From: Tubiluchus corallicola | Lineage: Eukaryota > Priapulida > Priapulimorpha > Priapulimorphida > Tubiluchidae | Length of the DNA: 64,000 nucleotides | Direction of reading: 5' to 3' | Assembly: GCA_030141605.1 (NCBI GenBank) | Contig: JAQGDQ010000315.1 | Coordinates: forward strand, 62,001-126,000 | Part shown: positions 12,401 to 56,110 of the stretch, in pieces | Numbering within the stretch: position 1 is the stretch's first letter | Layout: every line of letters starts with the position of its first letter | The notes under the pieces: model-generated | Database searches by the model: none | Told to the model about the DNA's origin: nothing | Seen by the model: the letters and a program-made list of their open reading frames with translations, nothing else | Position numbers and translations under genes: made by a program

Positions 12401-15132
12401 ATGTGAAATAACCCACAATGTGCAATGACCCACAATGTGCAATGACCCACAATGTGAAATAACCCACGTGCAATGACCCAAAACGTGCAATGTGACCTAC
12501 AATGTGTAATGACACATAATGTGCAATGACCCACAATGTGTAATGACACATAATGTGTAATAACTTACAATGTGCAATGACCCACAATGTGCAATGACCC
12601 AAAACGTGCAATGACCCAAAACGTGCGACCTACAATATGCAATGAACCACAATGTGCAATCACTCATCTTACCACTCAAGTGATCCAGTCCATCCTTCCA
12701 GTGAATGGTCTTTATTTTGCTTTTTACAAGTCTGTCTTGCTTCATTCTTTCAAGCTTGTGCGCCGTATTTGACCTGGGACGTTGTCTCAGGTCCATGCTC
12801 ATCTCAGCCGTAATGTCGTACGAAAACGCCAAATCAGAATAATTAGTGCCATTGCCATCTGAAAAAGATGTACTAATTTAACACACAAACTAATTAAAAC
12901 AAGGAGTTTTTAGTTTTTTCCCCTCTATTTTTTTCCTGCTTTATCGAAACTATTAACACAAAAAACTCTGTCATTCTTAACACAATCTGCTCTCCCGGTC
13001 GATATTTTCACCTAACTTAGAATGATTGCTTACACAATTAGAGCTGTTCGTTATCACATCAAAATGGACCTACTGATACAGATAGTGATAATTAACGTTT
13101 TTATTTCATTGGTATCATACGCAATGTACATTACCTGTCACGTTCTTAGTTAAATTGTCTGTCACTTACGGAATAGATACGCATTTAATTTCCAGGCTGA
13201 TCTATTGCTAATTTCCATTCTCAGAACTATAAATTAGTTCTGAACTATAAAATAAGAAATCCTTCATATGTACAAAATTAATGCTAGTCCTGCTTTTGTG
13301 TGCTTCGTAGATGCCAGCAAAGCTTTTGGTAGAGTAAATCATCGTCTCCCAGTTTCAAAAATTAAAGCGTATGGATTTGCCGACACCTGTACTCGAATTA
13401 CTTAAATTTTGACATGCCACGCTACACATGCAGCAGCATCAAAGTGGGGTAAATCTTTCTCTAGCCCATCTTACGTCAGTAATGGAGTTCGTCTAGGTGG
13501 TCCTCTTGCCCCGAATGTTTTCACTATATATTAATGATCTTTCAAAAAAGTAATCAACTATGAGGTCTGCCACGTGTCGTTCAGGTGGTGCCTACTGTTA
13601 TTAATCACTTATTTTATGCTGACGATCCGTGTTTAATTATTTCCTCTACACAGGTACTACAAAAATTGCTTGATTGCTGTGAAGAATATGCTAAACATGA
13701 TGATATTGTAATTAATGCTTTGAAAACGAAATCTGTGTATTTAATTCCTAATGCATTTAGGAATGCCAGATTTGCTAATGTAACTTTGCAAGGAGAACCG
13801 ATTGAACTCGAACATGAAACAAAGTATCTTGGTCTTATAATTAACGATAATTGTAAAGACGATGCTGATATTTTAAATCAATTGCGCCTTTTTTATGTTA
13901 GATTTAATATTCTTTGCAGAAATTTTAGTTTTTGCTCTGCTGATATCAATGTGTTTTGTTTAAATCTTATTGTTCAACTTTGTACTGTTCTAACCTCTGG
14001 ATCACTTTTAATTTTGGTACTATTAGAAAATTAAAAGCGGCCTTCTACTTTGCATTGACAAAGTTTTTTGCTTACTGTAGGGGAACCACAGCATCTTAAT
14101 ATGTGCTGAAAATGGCTGTAATCATTTTTAAGTGATTTTACTTTTAGTCTTCGTCAGCGAGTTTTAAATTCAAGCAATGAAATCGTATGCAGTTTTATTC
14201 ATAATACTGATATCATTTTAACTTCGCATATATTTGCCCATGGGGAATATATACTTACTAACCATTTTTACATATTTAGCTTACTAATTCCCTGTTATTC
14301 GTGTAAATAATTATTTTATTTGTCTTGTAGAAATATTTTTAATTGTGATTTTTAACTATGCTTTGTTTACTATTCTATGGTACTTTTTACGTACCGAAAT
14401 AAACGTAAAATAAAAAATATATAAAAAATTACAGTTGTAAGACTATGACTAGATAATGTGTTGCTGGCGTTCACTTATGTCTCCATCTTAGCAGCTTCAT
14501 TATCATCGTTTAAACTGGATGAATGTGGTGAAGATTTACAGCGTCTGCTCGACAAATCAGACAATCCATAATGAGTCTAATAACTAAATCACAAACTGCA
14601 CATAACTGAATAACTGGCATTAAGAGCCCCATTCTTTTAATGAGCTGAATATAATAACAGTCAAATATTTTAATATCAGTAGAAGCAAAAGGCGGATAGT
14701 CCGTGAGCACGAATTCCAATGCAAAATACAGATAAGAAAGATAAAATTAATCAGAAAAAGGAAAAAAGTATAGCAACAAAAATGTGGAAGGTATTTTACT
14801 GCTGGAAAGAGTTTCCCTGTTAGCTGTACCTGTAAGAATCCATGTGGATAACAATGATCCTTACTTTAGAAATGAAAATCATAACTCAGCTTATCACATA
14901 CATGTAAGTGACATAATACACTCTATCCAGACTGATATGCAACTTCTAAAAAATATTATAAGTTCATACCTGGTGCAGAACATGGCCCATTTCCTGTTAG
15001 GCTGCTCAGTAGTTTCTTCCTACTTGCATCTTCATGTACAATAACTAGTTCAGATAATCCAGTGTCATCTCCAGTCACAAATGAATTCTGTATATGGGAT
15101 ATTATAAAGGCTGGATTGTCAAAAAATGCCAT
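3201..15132 (-). CDS. MAPKAP1: SIN1 / MAPKAP1, TORC2 subunit (nine coding exons)
   Basis: SIN1 is an essential subunit of target-of-rapamycin complex 2 and recruits substrates such as Akt and PKC. Coding exons on the minus strand are 15132-14970, 12858-12673, 12130-11988, 10963-10794, 10192-10022, 9563-9327, 8458-8295, 5586-5446 and 3400-3201. Every junction has GT/AG borders and compatible phase. The total is 1575 bases, or 524 residues, close to the 522 of human SIN1. The N-terminus [14 protein letters not shown] is family-typical. The CRIM domain (about 140-275) carries [13 protein letters not shown] and [18 protein letters not shown]. The Ras-binding domain (about 279-356) has QVMKRRKG and STLESQG. 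The C-terminal PH domain (about 385-495) ends in exon 9. Start and stop are supported by alignment recalled from the vertebrate protein. No frameshift was seen. The introns are packed with LINE fragments, MITEs and a minisatellite. Confidence 0.95.
3401..5445. other. SIN1 intron 8
   Basis: Lies between exon 8 and exon 9. It contains the broken LINE reverse transcriptase at about 3590-4570. The remainder is AT-rich with nothing recognisable. Confidence 0.7.
3590..4570 (+). pseudogene. decayed LINE reverse transcriptase fragment
   Basis: Conceptual peptides in three shifting frames follow the order of a non-LTR reverse transcriptase: a QKGEVALN-like stretch, then FTDFSKAY (motif A, near 3720-3745), [12 protein letters not shown] (motif B) and [12 protein letters not shown] where an ADD active site is expected. 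After those come [12 protein letters not shown] and a late [12 protein letters not shown]. The catalytic ADD has become MEN, and frameshifts and stops interrupt it, so it is dead. It sits antisense in SIN1 intron 8. The clade is uncertain. Confidence 0.75.
5446..5586 (-). CDS. MAPKAP1: SIN1 exon 8 (PH domain)
   Basis: The acceptor TTTCTTGCAG is followed by GC, completing the glycine begun in exon 7. The peptide includes [10 protein letters not shown] and [11 protein letters not shown], matching the SIN1 PH domain. It ends in phase 1 at ACAG followed by GTATGT. Confidence 0.9.
5744..6335 (+). repeat. interspersed repeat family B, copy 1
   Basis: About 550-590 bp. It matches, with substitutions and small indels, 45190-45735 in the same orientation and 32195-32778 in reverse. 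Shared landmarks include TTTCAAGAATGACTTA, TGTACCTCTCAGTTCAGA and ATTAATTAAG. No open frame or terminal inverted repeat was recognised, so the class is unknown. Confidence 0.8.
6429..6588 (+). repeat. 80-bp tandem duplication
   Basis: Two near-identical 80-bp units, 6429-6508 and 6509-6588, each beginning TTTTGAATGTAGAAAATTTA. A few substitutions separate them. They lie in SIN1 intron 7. Confidence 0.85.
7577..8265. mobile_element. mariner/pogo-type MITE
   Basis: The left end CAGTCAAACCTTGTTATA and the inverted right end (reverse complement CAGTCGAATCTTGTTATA) are flanked by TA at 7575-7576 and 8266-8267. It is 689 bp with no transposase frame, so it is non-autonomous. The inner ends repeat the GTTATA theme. 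Its right end lies only 29 bp from the 5' splice site of SIN1 exon 7. Confidence 0.85.
8295..8458 (-). CDS. MAPKAP1: SIN1 exon 7 (linker and start of PH domain)
   Basis: The acceptor is the second AG of GCAGGTAG. Using the first would create an in-frame TAG. The peptide includes [11 protein letters not shown] and [20 protein letters not shown], matching the start of the SIN1 PH domain. The donor is ATCTAG followed by GTAAAG. Confidence 0.88.
8658..9311 (+). repeat. interspersed repeat family A, copy 1
   Basis: About 650 bp, matching 43875-44425 along most of its length and 53240-53350 over its last 110 bp. Shared landmarks are ACAAGAAAGGGG, CTCAAGTAGGTTTCAGAAAA and CTGCCGACGCAAG. It lies in SIN1 intron 6 and ends about 16 bp from the exon 6 donor. 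The class is unknown. Confidence 0.8.
9327..9563 (-). CDS. MAPKAP1: SIN1 exon 6 (Ras-binding domain)
   Basis: The acceptor GTATTGCAG precedes T GTG GTT. The peptide carries [17 protein letters not shown] and [17 protein letters not shown], matching the SIN1 Ras-binding domain. It ends AACGG before GTAACT. Confidence 0.93.
10022..10192 (-). CDS. MAPKAP1: SIN1 exon 5 (end of CRIM domain)
   Basis: Encodes [18 protein letters not shown] followed by [13 protein letters not shown], a hallmark of SIN1. The acceptor is TTCTTCCCAG and the donor AGAGT before GTAAGT. Confidence 0.95.
10794..10963 (-). CDS. MAPKAP1: SIN1 exon 4 (CRIM domain)
   Basis: Too interrupted to stand out as a long ORF. Translation from the AATAG acceptor gives [18 protein letters not shown] and [14 protein letters not shown], the CRIM domain that docks TORC2 substrates. 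It ends TTTAG before GTAAGT, giving phase 2 into exon 5. Confidence 0.92.
11605..11780 (+). repeat. interspersed repeat with (GAT)n tail; second copy at 39740-39890
   Basis: The segment with GCTGACAAGCCACTGGCA and GAGTTCTGCCTACCTAAT matches 39740-39890. At its end is a (GAT)n microsatellite (11758-11779), as at the 3' end of many retroposons. It lies in SIN1 intron 3. Confidence 0.65.
11988..12130 (-). CDS. MAPKAP1: SIN1 exon 3
   Basis: The acceptor TGTATTTTAG is followed by AT, completing an Asp codon. The peptide includes [13 protein letters not shown] and [11 protein letters not shown], matching the region before CRIM in SIN1. The donor is GGCAAT before GTAAGT, phase 0. Confidence 0.9.
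12150..12336 (+). pseudogene. LINE reverse transcriptase tail fragment
   Basis: The peptide [20 protein letters not shown] followed by [13 protein letters not shown] is the typical segment after the catalytic motifs in RTE/Jockey-like reverse transcriptases. It is cut off at the minisatellite that begins at 12337. It is antisense in SIN1 intron 2. Confidence 0.8.
12337..12660. repeat. 17-bp minisatellite, about 19 units
   Basis: Units vary around CAATGACCCACAATGTG, with variants AAATAACCCACAATGTG and CAATGACCCAAAACGTG and some partial units. It fills the 5' half of SIN1 intron 2 and stops 13 bp short of the exon 2 boundary. The minus strand is open in several frames only because the 17-bp unit lacks stops. 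Confidence 0.95.
12673..12858 (-). CDS. MAPKAP1: SIN1 exon 2
   Basis: The acceptor CTTTTTCAG is followed by AT GGC. The peptide [19 protein letters not shown] then KTIHWKDG matches the conserved RRRSNTAQRLERL region of SIN1. The donor is GAGTG before GTAAGA, immediately beside the minisatellite. Confidence 0.93.
13255..14430 (+). pseudogene. decayed LINE (reverse transcriptase to 3' end)
   Basis: [15 protein letters not shown] (motif A), then a broken [14 protein letters not shown] (motif B), [13 protein letters not shown] (active-site ADD kept) and [20 protein letters not shown] are in non-LTR reverse transcriptase order. Stops and frameshifts separate them. An A-rich end with AATAAA near 14400 suits a retroposon tail. 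It occupies SIN1 intron 1, antisense, and is of a different lineage from the LINE at 33950. Confidence 0.8.
14970..15132 (-). CDS. MAPKAP1: SIN1 exon 1 (start codon)
   Basis: The ATG is the complement of 15130-15132. Translation [19 protein letters not shown], then [15 protein letters not shown], matches the SIN1 N-terminus. It ends CCAG before GTATGA, phase 1, which fits exon 2. Confidence 0.93.
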
Positions 15133-17259
15133 CTTTCACTACATGGTCCACATCAGTATGATACGGTCAAGCATTCTGTTTGAAAACAGTGAATACCAAA
15201 AATTTAATAAATGTTCTGAACTTATAATTAAGACGGCAGTGGCACCATGTATTACAGGTGCATGACATCTACTATAGGCCTAACATACTACACGCTACAT
15301 GACATATATTATAGGCTGACTTTAGTTCCTGACAAGTATAATTGAAAATTCATTTGTCATTCGTGAGGAATCTTCGGGGAAATGGCTTCATAATGTGCCC
15401 ACCTAAAGGAAAACTGTCTCCCATGAAAATGTATGGTAAAACCACATCTGTATTCAGGACATTCAATGGCAAAGGAATGTTTAGCTTCTCAGATGACAAA
15501 GATTGCCAAAATTGATAGTTTACCGCATGACCCAACATCTATGATAAGAAATTTTCCTTTAGCATTTACATCTGCCAAAAGAACAATTGGTGTTGGCAAT
15601 AATGACAATGACAATTAAACTTTATAATTATAATAAATAATTTATTACGGTTAATGTTCAAAAAAGCAACAGGGATACCTCAGAAAATACTTTATGAGAC
15701 ACTACAAGATCATGAAACAAACAAAATCTGGTCAGGCAGTGAGCAAAACGAAAAAATGTTCATTGTTTGATGCAATGACATTTTTAATTCTTTATATCCA
15801 GCAGTAGTAAACTGACAGGAACCTCGATAATGGTGATTCTACGTGTGAGTCTCAAGAAGACAGCATGTCGCAACAGTCGAGGGCAGTTCCCCAGTACCTT
15901 CACCCATGGCTTGTGTTGCAGCCATCTGAACCTTCCAGTACTGTTGCACAAAATGCACTAAAGCGAAATTTTGGCAAATTACACTAGCAGACAAACTCAG
16001 ACAATAGACATGGAGATAATTGAAGCCATAAAACAATTAGAAAGTGTAAGTCCTGTCACGGCTGATGAAAACGAGCTTTCTTTATGGAGCTTAGAGCCAA
16101 TAACGCAGTAACTTAATCCCATAAAACCTTGCAGTTTCATATTGAGGTTTAGCAGCTTCTTTTGCATTATGTAAAAGAAGAGAAAAGGTGTTAATGAAAC
16201 AGAATATGGTGGTGGCTATTATTAGTCTAAACATGTTGGCCTGAGAGCATGTATGTATGCAAAGTAAAAGTAGTGGCTATTGCAATGGCACTACTTTCAT
16301 GCAGTAATTGCAACGGCAGCAGCACTACTTTTGGCAACGTTTGGCAACTGTATGTGATACTGCATTTGAAAAGTAACTGACCCAACATTGTTAATAATTA
16401 CAACTAGATAAATTAACTATATACAGTACAGTATACGTATATTAATAATTACGAAGATTTGAAATAATAACTTCATGCACAGGTACAGTTAACTAATTGA
16501 TAGTCTTGTTTACATAAGGTAACAATGAGGCACTGTTCTGGTGCAATACAATCCGAAAAATTTGTTCTATTTCTTAAGATGTTCAGAACACAAGTAAAAT
16601 TTGGAAAGTTGCAGGTTGCATTCTCAAATAACTTAGGCACTTTTCTTCATCCATTATGACTTATTGCAATAAATGCTGATATTCACTTAGGTGTTCACAG
16701 TGGACATGGTTTTTTAAAAGCTGGACAAGCCCAAAAATGATATTGTTGGCATTGTCGTTTCCCTTACTGCCTACTTGCTCACAGTGAAATAAAAATCTTC
16801 TTTCTTCTAGAAAGTCCCATGTCTAGAATTTCGAGCCAAATTTTTTCCACACATCTGACGTATTGTTTGGCATGATTATGGACGCAAAGGTAACAATATT
16901 TAGCAGAGTGAAAAGTCTGTGTGTATGCATGTCTGTGCAGACATACTAGAAATACACCCTGATGCATACAGTACCAAAAATGTACTACAATAGGAAAGAT
17001 GCATAAAAGATGAAATTCAAGACAAATAAAGCGTACGTTGTATATAGATTTGTACTGTTAATTGATGCAATAGCTTAAAAAAGGAAAGCTAAGGCATCAT
17101 TTAAAATAATTCTCTATATAAATGACCCTTAATAGTAGGCCTGGCATGTTAGTATTAATACATTAATTTTAATAGTTAAAAGTGGAATCATTAGTTATGT
17201 AAACATAGATTAATTATTATATGTATAGATTTGTAACTATGGTTTATATCTTCATCATC
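15133..17259. other. intergenic, upstream of SIN1
   Basis: No coding pattern. It should hold the SIN1 promoter and 5' UTR, but no element can be placed. A short near-duplicate (ATGACAT.TA.TATAGGC) lies at 15260-15315. Confidence 0.5.
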
Positions 17260-18775
17260 AGGGAAGAGCAAAAACCACTACTCTTCACCCATTAATTACT
17301 GCCCAAAACAAAATAGTCAAATGTATGACTTTTTCAGCCTACAGGGATCGAGCTACGCCTACATACAAATATCTGAAGCTACTAAAGCTAGATGATATAT
17401 ACAACTTGGAATTACTCAAGTTTATGTTTAATTACAAACAGGGCATTTTACCTACTCTATATACAAATTATTTCCAAAAGGTTAGCAATATTCATACTTA
17501 TGAAACTCGAGCAGCAACAAGTGGTTTTTATTACCAGGCCCGATATAAAACATCATTTGGCTTAAACACACTGCAACATAATGGAGTCAAACTTTGGAAC
17601 GCCTTAATACTTCAATAACCACCTGCACATCTTTATTACAAATAAGTAAAAGGTACAAAAAGCATCTAATTGAAAACTACATTTAGTATACTGGAGTTAA
17701 ATTTAATTGAACTGGAAAATAACATGATGATATTGCTTAAAATTGTATTTTTTGTACAGTACGAAGTGCTTATAAATTGATCACTTTTTTATTTATTCTT
17801 TGTGTTGTTTAGAAAGACATTACATCTAAAAAATCAAGTGAATTTAAATGAATTGTCTTTGTCGAAGGCATGTAGAAATCTTTTGAACTGTAAGTACCCG
17901 TATTCAGAAAGTTTTATTTATTGCATGAACATATTCGGTTACTCTGCTTTGCCTCTAGATTGAATGTTGCATCACAAAAATTCTGCTCGCCTCATTATAT
18001 ATTTTGTTCTAGCCTTGTTTTGATTTTTTTAGTTTCGCCTTGCGCTGATTTTTTGTTACTGTTGCTTGATACATGTTTTGCTTTAAACTGAATTCTGTTT
18101 TTGCTCTTGAGTTTGATTTTGTTGCTTTTGTGTGATATAAATTTTGCCCTAAGTCAATCCTGTTTTGCTTTGCTTGTGATAATTTCTTTTGTTTTCAGTT
18201 GAATTGCGTTTGCTTTATAAAATTTTCGCTTTGAGTTTGATTTTATTGCTTTTGTGTGATATAATTTTTGCCCTAAGCTGAATTCTGTTTTACTTTGGTT
18301 TTGACAAATTCTTTTACCTTCAGTTGAATTGTGTCTGCTTTATAAAATTTTCGCTTTGAGCTTCATTTTGTTTGATATAATTTTTTGCTACAAGTTAAAT
18401 TCCATTTTGTATTGCTTGTGATAACTTCCTTTTATTCTGAGTGGAATTGCATTTTTGCTTTGAGTAGCTTTTGTTTGATATTGTTTTTTGCTCTACATTG
18501 AATTTCATTAATTTTTTGCTTGATGTTATGCCTTGTTATGCTTTGAATTGCATTTCTGCATTGAGTTGATTTTTGTTGCTTTTGCCTTTTATATAAAAAC
18601 AAACACCTAAAAAATGTCATGAGCCTGTGAGTAAACTTGTATTTTTAATAAGGGGCAGCTGACCAAGTGACCAATAGGTCTTTCGTTGTTCCTTCTCAGC
18701 TGCAATGAAATGTAAAAATAATTATGACGAATTTTAACTGCTATTGAGAAAATAAAATAGAATTGAATTTTCGCA
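17260..18775 (+). mobile_element. 5'-truncated LINE, C-terminus and 3' UTR
   Basis: Positions 17325-17618 encode the end of a LINE ORF2 (LLKLDDIYNLELLKFMFNYK, later LNTLQHNGVKLWNALI), like the end of the element at 33950-37495. The 3' UTR is T-rich with internal repeats. It ends with a block at 18652-18700 resembling 37335-37380, then AATAAA (18751-18756) and an AATTGAATT tail. It is the same family as the larger LINE but older. Confidence 0.75.
18030..18600 (+). repeat. imperfect tandem repeats, about 103-124 bp units
   Basis: Successive units share TTTTCGCTTTGAG, GTGTGATATAA.TTTTGCCCTAAG and TTCAGTTGAATTG at spacings of about 103 to 124 bp, giving four to five units. They lie in the 3' UTR part of the LINE fragment. 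Confidence 0.75.
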
Positions 18776-19169
18776 ATAATTACATTAATTAAAGCTAAAT
18801 TGTTGTTCCAAATTACAATGTTGCAAGGTGGCTGCATGAAATCCGAAGTTATTAGGCCAAGGCAATAGGCAACAGTATAGCAAACTCACAACACAAGTTT
18901 TTAGAGTCAAAGTTGATCAGAGCGATCATATTTGCCGCGTCTCATTTTATAACATTTCTTTTTATACAATCTATAAAACAGCAAGCGCCTCAGTAATGGC
19001 TATTGACGATAAATTTTAAAAACAAACTGAGTTAACATCAATATTTGACATAACAGTGCGCCGACATGTTGGACATGCGCATTGCTTAAAGCTTGAAAAG
19101 GCGTGACTAATAATAGTGAGTCATGCGTTCCTTTAAAAATTATTTGCGGGCGCGTTGAGACGACAAAGA

Positions 19170-19329
19170 ACGCGATATTTTGATTGGTTAATGCTTATGC
19201 TAAGTAGATAGACGACTAACAGGGTCAGCCATGTTGGAGAGAGTGTTTCTGTTGTGATTGATGTTCAACCCACCGAATCTTACGCCTGTCCATCACTTCC
19301 ATGAAGAGACTGTCAGTCAGAACTAAAGG
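19170..19329 (+). promoter_or_regulatory. possible 5' non-coding exon / promoter region of Pbx
   Basis: Less AT-rich than its surroundings, with an inverted CCAAT (GATTGGTTAA) near 19180. A plausible donor AAAGG before GTATGT sits at 19329/19330. A 21-codon upstream ORF (19261-19326) would lie in this leader. There is no transcript support, so the exon call is inference. Confidence 0.35.
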
Positions 19330-19854
19330 GTATGTTATGTTGACCTAGTGATTAGTCCGTTAAAGCGTGTAACGTTTTAATTACATCTTAAATATGCAAA
19401 ATAATTCAGTTGCATACTTTTAATTAGTCGCGTAAAATTTGATTGGATAACGTCTAATCTACTCTATCACTATTGTCATTGCACGGACGTATCTTGGTTA
19501 TTCTAAAGTTATCATGTTCTAACGGTTTTACTGTTTATCACATTATTAACTCATTTATAAATAATAATATTTGAATCGCAGTATTACTTTATTTTCTCTT
19601 CGCATTAAAAATGGCAAAATTACCAAAAAACTGCTTTCTGAATGTCGTGTGGCACATTTACACTTTCTTGTAGATGTAGACATTGTTCATTGTTTCTATG
19701 GTATCCACACTGTCTGATTCAGATAGGCACTAGACACTTTCCGAGACAGGAATTTTATTGAGACAAGTATTATTGCGGGGTCAAATTAATTGTAACAATT
19801 TATAGTTTATTGTGTTACACAGTGGTCGCTTTTGCATTTTTACTTTTATTTCAG

Positions 19855-53799
<33,945 letters not shown>

Positions 53800-55313
53800 A
53801 CATGTTTTCGTTAGTTTGTTGTAATTCAACGTGTTGTTTGCATTCGTACTTAATAAATACAGTAATACCCTGACAGACAGGGCAGCCAGAAAACACAACA
53901 AGAGTAGCAAAAATACAAGGAAAGTTACAAAAGATGGGCAAAAATAGTTGACTTCTTTGAACGAGTGCAATCGTAATTGCAGTGTCCCGGCGTAGTATTC
54001 AACACATTGGCTTGCTTATAAAAACTGCAGCTTATTCAATTTCCACGTTAAATGCGTTGCATTTGTATGCACACTTTGACTTCTTGTTCCTCGATTGTTT
54101 CTACAAATCGCTGTAGTTCATAGAGTAAGTCTAGTTTTATTGGTATCATTATTTACATTAATCATTTTCCTTAAAGTCGTTATCATACTTTTATCGATTT
54201 TTTTTATTTGTAGTGATTTTTTTTGCATCAATATTCTCCTGATAATTTCTTTAAAAATGGAATGTAAATACTGTAGCTATCGGATGTTTTTTAGTCTGTC
54301 ACCTGTATTTTTTAATGATCGTTTCTCAGATCAACTGGCTTATATTATTTATTAATACTTTGATTTGTTGGGTGAATTGGGTGGAAAAGACATACAATTG
54401 CAATGAAACAATACATCAGAAAAAAGATGTATATATTACAGAGCCAAGTCATCTGTATATCAGAGCTTAAAATTGTACATCAGCTACTGTGATGTGCATG
54501 ACACGTTCCAGTTGAATTCTCAATTGAAAGCAGCCTAGTATTGGTTTTGCCTATTTGCAGGTGCTGCCTAATGTTCCAGGATTTGTCAAATGTAGACAAT
54601 ATCATGCTGTCTTCTTATGTACAACACAAAACAGTGCGTTATTGGTGCATTTGTGTACGATATTATTACTATGTAACACGTGTAACTATGTTATGATTTG
54701 CATGTTTAGATGGATACATTCTGAGTAATAATAACTCTTAGATTTTATGATCACTGTTGTTTATTATACTGTAGACAATTAATTAGCAAGTTCGTGTACA
54801 GATAAGATAGTTTTATTCAATTTACACCATTCGTTATTTTAACAGCATCAATTTATATTATACTTGTACGTTGTTGTTCTCATTAATTTGTTGTGCTTAA
54901 TGTTGAAAATGTTGTGCATGATTAACTTGGCCCTATAGCGATCATTTGAGCGTCTGTATTCTTGTAACTTATGCTGCCAGTTTTAGTGAATTCTTTGATT
55001 GTAAAAACATAACGTATGAAGTTTCGGTATGGACACTTCATCTAATGTCTATGAAGGGCATGTGTATGTACAACATTATTTGGAACTAATTCGGTATAGT
55101 ACCACCGTCATCATTTGTACATCATTCGCCACTGTCTGTCCCCGGCAACCACAGCGCTTTTTAAAAGTTTTTCCCAGAATGCTGCAGAGCACTAGTTTCA
55201 TTGTACAAAGAAAACGAGTGATTTACTACTTTCTGTCTGTTTCCACACAATCTTTATCACATTGATGCAACTTGCTAAAATTCTTCATACAGCATGAAGG
55301 TATTTTCAAAATG

Positions 55314-55412
55314 CAGTACGCTATTACCACACATTACTTCAAAATACTGTATACTATTACCACACAATACTTCAAAATACAGTACACTATTACCACACGT
55401 TACTTCAAAATA
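55314..55412 (+). repeat. three tandem 33-bp units
   Basis: Each unit contains CTATTACCACAC..TACTTC. Copies lie at 55314-55346, 55347-55379 and 55380-55412 with a few substitutions. Confidence 0.9.
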
Positions 55413-55436
55413 CGGCACATAAACGAAATTGCTCTC

Positions 55437-55475
55437 ATTCAAGCAAGTCGTGGACTTATCTTTAGTAAAAATTAA
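55437..55475 (+). repeat. 39-bp direct repeat, copy 1
   Basis: ATTCAAGCAAGTCGTGGACT and onward is repeated at 56652-56690 with one mismatch, 1.2 kb away. Confidence 0.9.
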
Positions 55476-56110
55476 TGTAATTCATGTAAGTTTATCAGAT
55501 GCCATTGTCCAGTTTTCTTTATAAAGCCACACTTTACAGAAAAACTGATGTTTTAAGCCCATTTGGCATACCGGACATGCTGCTATCTGTTGTGTAATTA
55601 CAAAATTATCATGTGAGATTTAGTCATTAAAGTTGCATCAATGTTTGTTTGATTAGTGATCAATTAAAGTTGAATTAGCCTCCATTCTTATCGCAAAGTA
55701 TATCTGAAGTAACTACTGTACGAACTAAATGCTTTGTTTTCTTAAATCAATTGCAGAATTTAATATTTGAAGTAACTAATATACAAACTGAATCTTTTTT
55801 CTTAGATCTATTAAATTGTTTATATTGCTGAATTCAATAGCTTGTTCAGTGCCAATTGTAAAAAAAGTACTGTGAATGCATTATGCTAGATTGAGTATAT
55901 TCGTATAATGAGAGAAATGTTGCCTTTTAAACTGACGTTTTCCGGATCAGTCCTAAAAATTAATTTCTCATTTATGTAATGTTATCATTGTACTTGTACA
56001 AACCATTGTGGCATTATTGTCAGTATAGACTGTCCATAAACAAGTGTAATAACGTTTCCACTTTAATTTAGTCAAACCTAACCAATTTATCCCATTGTTG
56101 TGTAATAAAA

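Larger units (their letters stand above)
53800..56110 (+). other. probable Pbx 3' UTR
   Basis: Long AT-rich non-coding stretch. AATAAA occurs early (53852-53857) and late (56104-56109), so alternative 3' ends are possible. It contains a 33-bp triplicate at 55314-55412 and half of a 39-bp repeat pair. Confidence 0.5.

Noticed and set aside
12295-12832. Overlapping minus-strand frames rich in [10 protein letters not shown]-type repeats
   Set aside because: They are translations of the 17-bp minisatellite, which happens to lack stops in several frames. Only 12673-12858 is coding, as SIN1 exon 2.
55314-55412. CRISPR-like array of regular repeats
   Set aside because: Three direct 33-bp units with no spacers, in an animal 3' UTR.
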